Shown here: positions 47,701 to 59,700 of the stretch, piece by piece
Layout of the letters: every line of letters begins with the position of its first letter
Position numbering within the stretch: position 1 is the stretch's first letter
Origin: Chimonanthus salicifolius
Taxonomy: Eukaryota; Streptophyta; Magnoliopsida; Laurales; Calycanthaceae
Assembly (NCBI GenBank): GCA_013350335.1
Contig: CM023539.1
Span: 40,906,631 to 40,970,630, forward strand
DNA: 64,000 nt
Direction of reading: 5' to 3'
The notes under the pieces: model-generated
The model's input: only the letters and a program-made list of their open reading frames with translations
What the model was told of the DNA's origin: nothing
Database searches by the model: none
Program-made: the position numbers and the translations under genes

Positions 47701-50700
47701 TCATTTCCTTAGAAGTATTTTCTAATTTTTTATTGGCATTGCATTCCTAGAAACTAGCTATGAATTATGGGTGCAGCGCAGGTTTAGTTCAAACCAGGCT
47801 TGAATGACCCAACCCGAATTTGGTTTGTATAGAGTTGGAGAAATTTATGATAGGGTTGAATTTTTTAACCCAAATTGAAAATTGGACTATGTGAGGGTTA
47901 AAGGCTTGGGTAGAACCTAACTTGTACATCAATCTGTATGTATGATGTAATATATTGTAATATGTTATTTCATGAAATTAGTTTTTAAGAGTTTTGTTAA
48001 TTGTTAGGATATTTTACCTTTGAATTTCTTTTATGTTGCTAAGGGTTTTTTTTGTCTTTTTCTAGTCATGGAAAATGAAGAGGATAGAAAAGAGACCCTT
48101 CTCTAGACCTGGCAAAAATTGATGCAACCCAATTAACCAACTCGACCCATTTCATAGATGACCCGACCGTAACTGAACCGGTTATAAATGGGTAGGCCCA
48201 ATCCAAACCCGAAAATAAATGGGTAGACCGGGCGGACCTAATTATTGCCACTCATATGCAACAGTACGAGGTATACACCCATTTAAGGGTTAGTCTTGAT
48301 ATGTGTCTCGCTAGAAAAATTTCCTTAACTAGGTAAATGGGTAAACCCGACCCGAACCCAATCTAAGCTGAACCAAACCCGAACTGACTACACCTGTTTA
48401 ATAAGATAGAAAATAGAGATGAACCCAAATAGACTTGAACTGAGTAAGACCTGACTCGAACCCGACTCGACCCGATCTATTACCATGGTCTACCCTTCTC
48501 TATTCTTCCATGGAATAAGGGCTCTTTGCCAAGAACACAAAGAATGTTACTTTCCCTCTTCTTCCAAGGAATCCATTTCATAAAAAAAATTAATGAGTAT
48601 AGGAGGGAACTTTTCCTTGCTTGGTGAGACAAGATTTTGTTCAATTTCAAAGGAAATAAATGTTTTGATGCAAACCATTGAAATGTTGGGTTTCGAGGGC
48701 CTGTCACAGTGCCAAGTTTCATGGTGCTTTTCATAAGACGCGAATTGAATCCAAATATAATTTTTTATGCGGAAATGATTTCTTCGAAAAAATTGACAAA
48801 TAGATCCTAATATAAAGCTTGGGGACAATATTTGGAACTTAATGCATACTATATCTAAGTTGAGTAACTAGTGATGTGAAGCATGTCATTGCTTTTGGTA
48901 ATCCTCAGAGTTGTTAATTTGCTCAAAATCAATCGAGCGAGCCTACCTGGATCCAATCTGAAATTGGTTATTGGGTATGGGTTGGTTTCAGTTTGGGATG
49001 TGCGGGTCGTAAATTGGTTTGGGTTGTGTTGAGTCAAGGTTGAGGATAATGGCAGTTGGGTTGAGCTAAGTATGAGGTCAACTTTACCTACCTAAGTCCG
49101 AATTGCACCCCTCTTGTATTGATTCTGCCGTGTAGATGGAAATATTTTTGGTAAATAACCAACAACTTCCAAGAAGTATATATATACATACATTTCCTTT
49201 GCATCTCAATGGATATGGTAATTTAGTAATTGACTTCACTAGATCTGCTAGGACATCTCTTACAGGGGTTAATCAATACCAATCAATTTTGCAAATTTAC
49301 ATGCTCGTCACTCGCTTGGTCTGTGTTGATTAGCAAGTACCAGAACTAAGAATCCAACAAGACCAAGAACCTTGAAGTCCCCAAAAGGACAAAGTCTCAC
49401 CTTTTTATCATCCAACAATGAAGTTCCTTTGGACAATCTCATTCCATTAAACATTATACTCTGGTGAATTTTTTTTTAATAACCATTCCAGTTTATTTTA
49501 CTGATTGTTATTTCAACTCCTATTACTTTATAACGAATTAAGTTTTAAATTGCAGAGAAACATTAGCCAAGGCAAAGCGTTTGGCTCGCTTCGGTGCTGA
49601 GTTAAACCAACCTTTGCAAAGCGTTCACGATCTTACGAAGAGTAAGTTCTCGGGAAATAAAAGTGATCAGGATATTGTGGGGAAGCAAAAGTTTGTTGTA
49701 ACGAAACATCTCCAAGAAGTCGGGGATATCCAAGATAGCAATACATTATTGGATTCTGAAGGCTTGGCATCAACCACTGCTGTAGTTGGGTTATGTTTAG
49801 ATATGTGTCCCGGTATGTTATCTGCTTTTAAACTGCCACATTATCTCATGAACTTGCATCTCTTTTAGAGATCCTTGAGTTTTTGGGCATTCAGAGAAAT
49901 ACTCGATTTTGTTCTTATATGGTAGTTCTTTTTATTTTTGAAATATTTTTATTTATAAGGTTGTTCTGTGGGTTTGTCTTTGTCTTTAGAATCTGAAAGA
50001 GAGGAACGGGAGAGGAAAGGAGATCTTGACAAACATGAACGATTGGATGGAGATAGAAATCAAACAAGCAGATTCCTTGCTATTAAAAAGGTCATCCATT
50101 GCCGAGAATATTCGACCTTCTTTTAAATAGAAATTTGTTTTCATTTCATCCATCTTCACTAGCAACAAGAAACTTGACGGAACTTCTTTTCTGTTTCACA
50201 CAGTATAATAGGACGGCTGAAAGAGAAGCAGAATTGATAAGGCCCATGCCAGTCTTACAAAAAACAATCAGTTATCTTCTGGGTTTGTTGGACCACCCTT
50301 ATGATGACAAATTTCTGGGGATGTACAACTTCCTATGGGATAGGATGCGAGCAATTCGGATGGACCTACGGATGCAACACATCTTCAACCAAGATGCTAT
50401 AACCATGCTGGAACAAATGGTTTCTTTTTCTACTTGATTCCTAATTTCTGTGATTGCTGATAAACATAGACAATGCAAGGTTTCCATGTACCATTAGTTA
50501 GTGATATTTCAATATTATACCTAAGCCTCTCTCTCCCTCTCTTTCTTTTGGTAGGAATTGTATTCTTTTGAGGAACTTTAGGGCACTCTGTAGCAAGTGT
50601 ACTGTTTATTATTATTGTTTTTGAATAGTAAGCAAATGTGCGGTTTATTGTCTTATTGCATATTGCTTATTCACTGTTTTGTGACCTAGAATGTTAATGT

Positions 50701-53700
50701 GATGAGATGATAGTTCCCTAGTCTAATAAATTATTAGTGGTTATTTTGTAATGAAATAATTAGTAGGCTGATATTAGGTTATTTAATTTTACTATTGTCT
50801 CTTTAAAATTGAGTTGTAACCCTAATCCTATTTATGGGCTAAGTGAATAATGAAATGGTGTCAAAAGAGTTTCCCCAAACACAGCCCTTCAGCTAGGAGG
50901 CCAGTTCCTCGAAGTGAAACTGAAGTAGGTTGTTCCCCCTCAAAGCGAAATCCCTATCCCCCCACTTTCATTCATTTTCCCATTTTTTTCTTCCATTTTC
51001 CACTTTTTCAGTTCCTATCATTTTGGTATTAGAGCCTTGTTTCATTTCCATCACTGACTCTGCCAACCCTATAACCATCTGAAGTCCCTTCCCTTTTCCT
51101 TCCACCCGTTTTGAAAGGTGACAAGAAAATTATATTAATAGTGAGAAGATTACAAGTGTTGGGTGTAAAAGACTTGGACTCGAGAAAAGGAAAGAACCAT
51201 ACACATGTACAACATGATACCTAAGCTACTTTGATTACAAAAAGTACCCCTCAATGTAAAGATCTCATCCCTTGAGTCAAAGGGAGAAAACCTGTCTAGA
51301 CCCCTGTCCACTCCCCATTTTGCTAAAAAAATCGTGACTCCATTTGTTGATCTCCTTACGAGCGAAAAGAAATATCCTTCCTTGAGCATAGCACCTTGAT
51401 TTCCCTGGCTATTGAAATCAATCACCACGGAGGATACTTCGATCCCGTAGTCCATTTGATCGCATTCACCGAATCCCCCGTCGATAACTAGCTTCCCCTA
51501 TCCAAAACCCATCCTTAGAACCAATGCTTTCCTTATGCCTAAAAGCTCAGCTTCATTTGAATCCCTTATGCCCACTAAGTATGAGAATGCTAACGAGGAT
51601 GACCCTGATGACTTGCACAAACCCCTCCTATCCCTGCTGGCCTTGGTTTTCCTTTAGAAGCCTCGTCTACATTAAATTTGATAGTACGCTGCGGGGTGGA
51701 GACCATTTTTCTTTCCTAACCTCCTTATTGGTTCTAGTTGTAATGCAACCCTCCTACGATCTATAAAAGTCTTATCATCTTGAATCCCCTAAATTCCTTG
51801 CTAGTCGCAAGCCATACAATCTCCATTTAGCCGATTGGTAAATATCCTCTTCCTCTGCAACCATATTTTTGAAGATCCTGGAATTCCTCTCCTTCCAAAT
51901 TGACCAAAGGATGGTGGTTGGTATGGTGAACCATACTGCTTTCACCTTTGGTTCGACCCTCGATATTACCCAACTCTGCACTATATCTATGTAAGAACTA
52001 TTGAAGACTCATGATACTCCCATCAAAGAGGCTAATCTAGACCATAAGTTCCGTACAATAGAGCATCTTCTGAGTAAATGATTTCCATCGGAGAATGCAT
52101 GACAGGTCATCGTTATGGTTTCTCAGACCTAACGACACTACACCTAGACCCCCTTCAGATTTGGGATTGACTACCTTTGACCACCAGACGAGATGCACTC
52201 TTCTCCTAGCCATAGGAAGTTTCTGAAAAGTTGTTCCAGCTTAATAATAATCTCCTCTGGCATTTCAAAAAGTGACTATATATAAAGGAAGATTTGCCAA
52301 AGCTAACAATGAGTCTGAGTGTACCCCCTAGAGATGAATAATTTCCCCCCCCAACCTGTTAGTCTCTTTTCCACTTTCTCTACCACTTGAGCCCAAAACC
52401 TTTTTGACTTGGCGCTGCCCCTGATTGGCAAGCCTAGATAGTTGAAGGGTAGCCTTCCAACACCATAACCCAACTCATTCGCTTGACTAGTGAGAGTGCC
52501 CTCCTCCACATCAATCGCTATGAGGGTGGTGTTACCTAAACAATTTTAAGCTCATAGACTAGTTCCAAACATCTACGAACAACTTTATACCCTCGTACTT
52601 CAATCTTAGAGGCATCACAAAAAAATAGGGTATCATCTGCAAATTGTAAATACGATCCAATGGGTCCCCCCACTGCTACAAGAAAATCAGAACCCAAATC
52701 CTTGGCTTTCTCCACTAGTTTGTTCAAGCCTTTCCCCACCATATAAAAGGGGTGCGTGGTCTCCTTGTCTAAGTCCCCTATTAGCCATGATAGGCTCCGT
52801 AGGTGATCCATTAACCAACACTTAATATGACTATTTTCAACACAGGCTTTCGTCCAATTCTTCCACCGTTGCCCGAAGCCCATTCTATGAAATAGATATT
52901 TGACAAAACTCTGATCCACAAGCGTAAGCTTTTTCCATATCAATTTGAAAAAACAAACCTGCTTTCCTATCCCTTTCCTCATGTGGACCATTTCGGTAGC
53001 TATTTAATACTTTTTCCAAGATTTGTTTGTTTTTCACAAAGGATGAGACTCATCAATGATTTCAGGAAGAACCACTTTTAGCCTCCCTGCAAAAACTTCA
53101 ACCAATAGTTTGTAAACACCACCTATTAGACCGATAGGCCTAGAATGGGATAATTCCAAAGGTCCATCCCTCTTTGGAATGAGGGGTATGAAGGAGTTCT
53201 TCAGTCCCTTCTTGATTTTACGTTGGCATAAAATTCTTTGAAAACCCTCACGAAGTCAAGATTGACTATATTCCAACAAGTTCTGATAAAACTATAGTTG
53301 AATCCATTAGGCCCCATAGCTTTATCCCCCACCAAACTATCTGGTGCAAGCTTAATCTCTTCTCAACTAAACTCATTTTCTAGCCATCCTGCTTTTTCCT
53401 CACCAACCCTATTAAAGTGTTAACCATCTAAGATAGGCTCTGAGTTTTACCCTTTGTAATAGAAGCATTTATAAGCCTACGAAATGGTGATCCTGGACAG
53501 TCGTACAACCCCAGTTCCGACGGTGGTTAGGATGGGCCAAAAAGGAGAGAGACTCGGCACAAACAATCTCAGGCAACGTGGAATCATAATGAATCTCCAA
53601 GAAGTGGATAGGTATGGTGAGCAAGAAGAATGAATGAAGGATAGTATCAATTGAGAAGTGTTCTAGCAAAGTAGTCTTGCCCGATAGGAGTGATGAAATA

Positions 53701-56700
53701 TTCTCAGATGAGCAATGGCAATACTGGCGAAGTCCGCCAGGGCTTGTAGTGAAGGTATCGATCCTCATGAACTCTGGATAGTCATGAGGTGTAGAAGGCA
53801 CCAATGAAGAGGGAAATTGAGCTACTCTATTCCCATTATCAAAATAGCTATAGAAGGAATGGTCTCTTATGTCCATCAAAATTGATCTTTGTCTCCTGAA
53901 ATGGTCCTGACTAACAACAATGGAAGAAACACCAAGTGGAGCAACAAATAAACTCTCAAATGAAAAGGAAAGCTAAGGGGATGAAGAATACCCGAAAGTG
54001 AAGCCGACATAAGTAGATTTGGGGAGTAGGGAGGGGATGATGTTGATGATGGAGGTGGGGGTGGTAGAGTTAGTTGAGTGGAGATAGCTCGGAAACTGGA
54101 AAATAGTGGAAAAGTACCTTCTAACTGCCTCTTTGATGCATCCTTATCTTCCACTCTTCTGCCCTCCACAACAATTGACTTAATTTTATTATCCATCTTT
54201 CTAGTATTGGTTGAATGATGGAAAAATTTAGTGTTTTTATTTCCCTCCTTAAGCCAAAGTGCCCTTGACTTTTGTTTCCACTCCACTTCTTCCAACCTTC
54301 GGCAATCCCCACGGATGAGCTTTACAACACCTCTTGGACGTTGATTCCTCCTCAAGATCCATCTCCTCCTCCAATCTATCCCAACTCTCCAACTCCTGTA
54401 GCACGTCTTCCTTTCTTTCTACTGTTGGCCCCCCTTTAGATTTGGCCCACTCTTTGATTTTGGATTTCAACAGTGTGAGCTTTCTTGATGGAACAATACC
54501 AACCCATCCCTAAATATAAAAGCTGTCCCACCCTCCTTTACCCTATCTTTGAATTTCGGATCTTCTAACCAGGCATTATTGAACCAAAAAGGTTTCGGTC
54601 CCCAATCAATCTCATCTGTGTCATTGAGAATAGGTGAGTGATCTAAAATGGGGTTGAAATACTTGATCTGACTTGCGTTCGAAGCAATTATCCCATTCAG
54701 GTGATATAAGGATTCTATCCAAATCATTCATCGTCGCCCGTGCTTGACCATTAGACCACGTAAGCTTGGACCAATGAGAGGGTAATCAAATAGGTTGTTC
54801 CTCTCAATAAAATTTGAAAATTCCTCTTGAGTAACCTCTCCCCTCCCTCCTATCCTTTCGGATGGATATCTCACCACATTGAAGTCAACCCCTAAACACC
54901 ATGCATCTGAGCCCCACATCTTAATGTCATTCAATTCTCCCATAAGGCATCTCGGTCTCCCTCTGAATTTGGTCCATAAACATTGGTAAGAGAATGTGCA
55001 TACCCCTGCTTTTTTAAATGGCCTTTAGTAGAGATTGATCACACTTCCATCCTTTTACTAGCAACCTCTATAATTTCTGAATTCCACTAAGTAAGCAAAT
55101 TGCTCAACTAACCCTCAGAGGGTTTGAAAAACCATTCAACCTCACTTCTACCCCCTATTTTCCTCCACGGATAACTGGAGGAAGATGTTGATCACCTATT
55201 TGTTAGATGACCAGTTGCTTGGAATTTATGGATAAATTTCACTAACCTATTGAATGTTCCTTGGGCCTTCGATAGTACCTGTGAAGGATTAGTGGGGTCA
55301 TGGTCCTCTTGAGACTTTGTCCTAGGATGAAGGCGATCTGGAACACGATCCCAGCGGCAACCTTATGGACCATTTGACAAGAGAGAAATTCCAGAATCTT
55401 TGAAGGAAAATCGACTGAGGTTAGTGAGCTCCTTCAGAGGGCCAAATGGAGACTTTTGTTTGGCTTCTTTCTGCTATTGAGTTCAAGGGACTCAAACCCG
55501 ATGACTTCCTTTCGTCATGGGAAGGTTGCATGAGCAGATACTATAGGAAGCCGAAAGCTTTATTGAAATGGTACCCTCTCCAACAAGGTGTCCTGAAATT
55601 CAATATGGATGGAGCTTCTAGGGGAAAACCTGGTCCAACAGGGATATGAGGTGTTCTTAGAGATGACAATGGCTTAACTTCCTTAGTATTCACAAAGCCG
55701 GTGGGGATTATGGATTCAAATGAGGCAACACTCCTCAATATTACGAGAGTTTGACCATCTGGACAATCTACGGACGTGGTAAACTAGTAATAGAAGGGGA
55801 TTCGGCAAATGCTATCAATGGGCGAAGGGACTGAAGCTACCCCCCTGGAAATTTATTACCACGGCGGTTAGGGAGATTAGGGCTCTCCCTTCGGAATTCA
55901 ATGTTTCCTTCGCCCAAGTCAATCGAACAACTAATAGTGTGGTAGATTTCTTCACAAAGAATGGAGTAGACAACAGATTTATCGTTGAGATAGGAGGAGT
56001 TCAAGTAGGGATGATGCACAACTAATTGTTTTTGTTTTTTGGTTGTTTTGTATTTGTGCTTGTCTCATGTATATTTTTCTTTTATGGTCTAGCCCTTCTA
56101 GTCCCTCTTTTCCTTTGATGTAATTGTACCTTTTTGAATTTCCTATTAATATATTTCTTTGATTCTTGTATGAAATGTGCATCCACCTTCTGCTTTCTGA
56201 TGAAGCACTGAATTGTGCCTCTTTTCTCCTGGAGCCCAAGTCCCCTTACATTCTATATCAGTATCTTCATTGGCAACCTCTTTGGACCCCACCTCTCTTC
56301 CCTGACCACTTTCTTTGACTGTATTGTATTTTGAAAAATCTTCTCCTACCCATTAGTAGAGATGAGGCATAGAGTCTTCTGGAACGTTTAAAAGAAGAAA
56401 ATGTAACTTGTCTATCTTCCACCCATTTCAGAGCAGCCTCTAATCTTCTCATCATATAATTGAACACTAATGCCTTACCAATTCGCGAAATCTCCTCTCC
56501 ATCTTCCTTCATGCACTTCCTTCTCCTTGGGGCTAAAAGTCCAGGACTCAAGAGTATTTTGCTCTTCCTCCCCATCTATTTCTGATTTTGTCTTGTTTTC
56601 CTCCCCTGAATCTGAATGACCTTCTGTATTGCAATCGGTTGGCAATGGTCCTTCATCTAAGCTTGCTGTTGGTTTCCTCTCCCCTACAATGGCAAAAACC

Positions 56701-59700
56701 TCCCCATGCTTCAATTCTTCTGCTGGAGAATCAGACAGTTGTTCTGCGTGTCAGTGGCGACATGTTCCCCCTTTCATTGTTTTTCACTGCTCTCAGACTG
56801 AGGCCCTCAGGCTCACTCAAGCTCCTCGAGGCTGACAACTGGAAATCTCCAGTTTTCTCTGACATCTCTAGGGGACAAGTGTGCACAGGGGGGAACCCCA
56901 TGGGACCCTCAAACCTCTCTCACACGTATGCATTTCTTTATTACATCATACCCCCAGAAATTTAAGGGCCGGGCCACTACAATTTATCACAGTAATGAGC
57001 CGGTTCGATGTAAATCCAGTACCTAACGCTCCAAATCAGAGCAAAAATCTGGGAAAAAAAAACAAGATTCCAAAAGGATAATAGCAGCAGCTACAATGTA
57101 TCAGCAAAAAGTGGGCCCTAGAGATCACGAATTGAGGAAGAAGCCAAGGAGATGAAGAATAGGGCCTTGGGTGAATCCAAATATGTTGTTTCCAACAAGA
57201 TTTGTGATTCTTTGTGGCAGATTGAAGGAAAAAGTGAAAAAATTGGGTTTCTAGGCCTCTCTGCAGCTCTACAAAAAAACAAAGAATGTGGCCCCTTCTT
57301 TGACCAAAACACTAGGTCAATAAAATGGATATACACTAGGGTTAGGAACGACTGTGGGTGTGAAGTTTCAGCAAGAATGAATGAGTACACACTCAGAACG
57401 ATAGGAGGAAATCCAAAAACTGAGTTTCAATCATTTTTTTTAAAAGCCTAAGTTTTTTATCATCCCTGTAGTAGTATGCAGAAACAGGTCAAAAGGGGTT
57501 CCCCACATATCCAAATCCAAAATCACATCGTATAAATGTGATGTAGGGCCAAAAACGACAGTAGAGTTGTGGGGTTGAAAGTTCAAATCTGTCAAAATGC
57601 TACATATCTAAGGGCACAAATAGAAATTTCCCTATGAACCACCCAACGAATGCAGTAACCATGATGCAGGACCAAGGATAGGGTAATCCTAAATGCCTAA
57701 ATGTGGTTCCCTAAAGATTAAAATGGATGAAAATAATGCACCCTAAAACTAAAATGGGCTGAAATTAAATACCAATTAATATATATACAATTAATTAATA
57801 TAAAATTACCACACATAATATGATGTGTTAATAGAAATAAATGGGCCAAAGGAAGTGTGGGATGTAATGAAATTAAAGGACATGATTTAAATAAGCATAT
57901 GGACTTTAGGCATGTGATAATTAGATAGGCTTCAATTGAAATAACAAAAGAGAGGGTACAAATAGGGTAAGGAGGGGCTGCGAATGGGATAAAGACCTTT
58001 GAAGGCTTATGGAAGGAAGAAAGGAGAAAAGTGATGGCTGTGTGGCTTAAGTGAAGACCTGCGAAGGCTCGAAGGACAAAAAAAAGGTGGCGGATAGGCA
58101 GATCTGACTTGGGTGACAACAACTGAGGCTGTATGGGCTAAAGGAAAGAGGCAGCAGCGAGATGGGAGGTGTTGGGGGTGATGGCAACAAGCAGATCTGG
58201 GTATAGAAGGGTAGCAGCAACAGAGGGAAGCAAGGACATTGGCTTATGGGCCTCACGGCAGCAAATCTGGGTTGGGGAAGGGCTGTAGGAGGTTTCTGCA
58301 GCAACAGAGGGAAGCAAGGACATTGGCTTATGGGCCTCATGGCAGCAAATCTGGGTTGGGGAATGGCTGTAGGAGGTTTCTGCAGCAAATGGGACAGGGT
58401 ATGGGAGTGACGAAAACAAGGGTAGAGGCTGTATGGAGGGGCAATAGGAGAGGGAAGGTCAAATAGGCCTTGGGACAGCAACAATGGGCAGTTTTGAGAG
58501 GTTTAAAGGAGAAAAACGAAAATAGAGAAGGGAAGAAGAGAGAAGAGAAGAGTACCTGAAAGATGGAAAGATGGCCTCACGCCTCTCCAATATCTCACCA
58601 GAGTTTCCAAGGATTCGCTCCAAGGTATTTTCGTCGCACAATGCTTGCGAAAACTTCAAATCTTATTTTCATTCAATCGTTTATTCCCAAAAAAGGGGAT
58701 TACATAGAGTATTTATAATAATCTCAAAGCAAGAAAATAGCAACACCTAAAATTGGAAGTCTCTAAATACATTGAAACGAAAATAACTCACTCAAAATAG
58801 GAAATCCTAATTTCTAATTACAACCAATTCGAAAATAGAAATAAATAATAATAATAATAATAATAACAACTCCACATTCGTATATGGATCTGCTGCTCCG
58901 CATCAAACCAACTAGCTTCTTAAAAAAGATCCTTGCTCTGAACTGAGGGAGAAGAGACTTCTCTAAGGATGAGTCAAGGGAAAAAGAGTTGCAACGAAGA
59001 AATCAAGGACCGTTCATACTAGCTGATACCATGTTAAAATGAAAATCGGGAGAAAAGAAAGAGAGTTGGAGGAAAAGGGAAGGAAAGAGAGAGAGAATTT
59101 TCTGTATATTGTATTGCTTGTTTATAATAGGAGATAATACATTAGCAAATCAAGGCGATGGAAAAGGAAAAAGAATATGTTACAATTTGTGACAGCCCAC
59201 AAGCCAACTATAATAAAAGCACATGTAAAATGTGAAATGCACTTATATCTACATCTACAACACTGTCATCCCCGTTTTTTCCGCCGGCCTTTTCTCAATC
59301 CATCGTGATTCAAACACATTCTCTCCCGCTGCCAAGATCTCATCCTTCAACTCATTCATTGCTGGAACATTTCATTCCTTGGTAACATAACTCCACTCTT
59401 TTTCTTTTTATTCTTTATTTTCACCCACTTTCTTCCCACAGTATTATTATCAGAAAACCGAATCTTCTTAAGCAATTTCCGTTTAACCTTTTAAGCCTTT
59501 TTTATTATCTTCGTACAATCCTTTCTCCCTTATTAATTAAAAAAACCTCACTTTCTTTCCGTTCCATTTTAAAAAAAAAAAATCGTTTTATTTCCTTCCT
59601 ATTTCTTAGCAAGCTCCACTTTGAAAAAAGAAAAATCTTCTATCATTTGCCAAAAAAATCACCCATTTTCTTTTGATTTTATTTCCACATCCACCTTTTT

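Larger units (their letters stand above)
51113..56960 (-). mobile_element. L1-type LINE inserted antisense in the LTR element, split by a sense LINE
   Basis: From right to left on the minus strand come the ORF1 C-terminal part (56880-56267) and the ORF2 start at 56270 (MKIL...NVRGLGLQEKRGTIQ). A sense LINE then interrupts (about 55170-56165). ORF2 resumes with the rest of the endonuclease (HTLTNVYG-type motif, GVDFNVVRYPSER), a linker insert (53425-54115), RT (FADDTLFF near 52610), zinc-knuckle remnants and RNase H (51150-51455). Stops and frameshifts are present throughout. ORF1 is cut near 56960, so the element was 5'-truncated. Confidence 0.85.

Noticed and set aside
55000..56270. Twin-priming inversion of one LINE (minus 5' part beside plus 3' part)
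   Set aside because: The minus-strand LINE has its own RNase H end at 51.15 kb, and its endonuclease continues on the far side of the plus-strand piece (ORF2 start at 56270). The plus piece is therefore a nested second insertion.
57718..58484. Overlapping Pro/Ser-rich frames of 93-145 codons in solo LTR copy 3
   Set aside because: Explained by purine-rich LTR sequence and its 84-bp duplication, and not conserved in copies 1 and 2.
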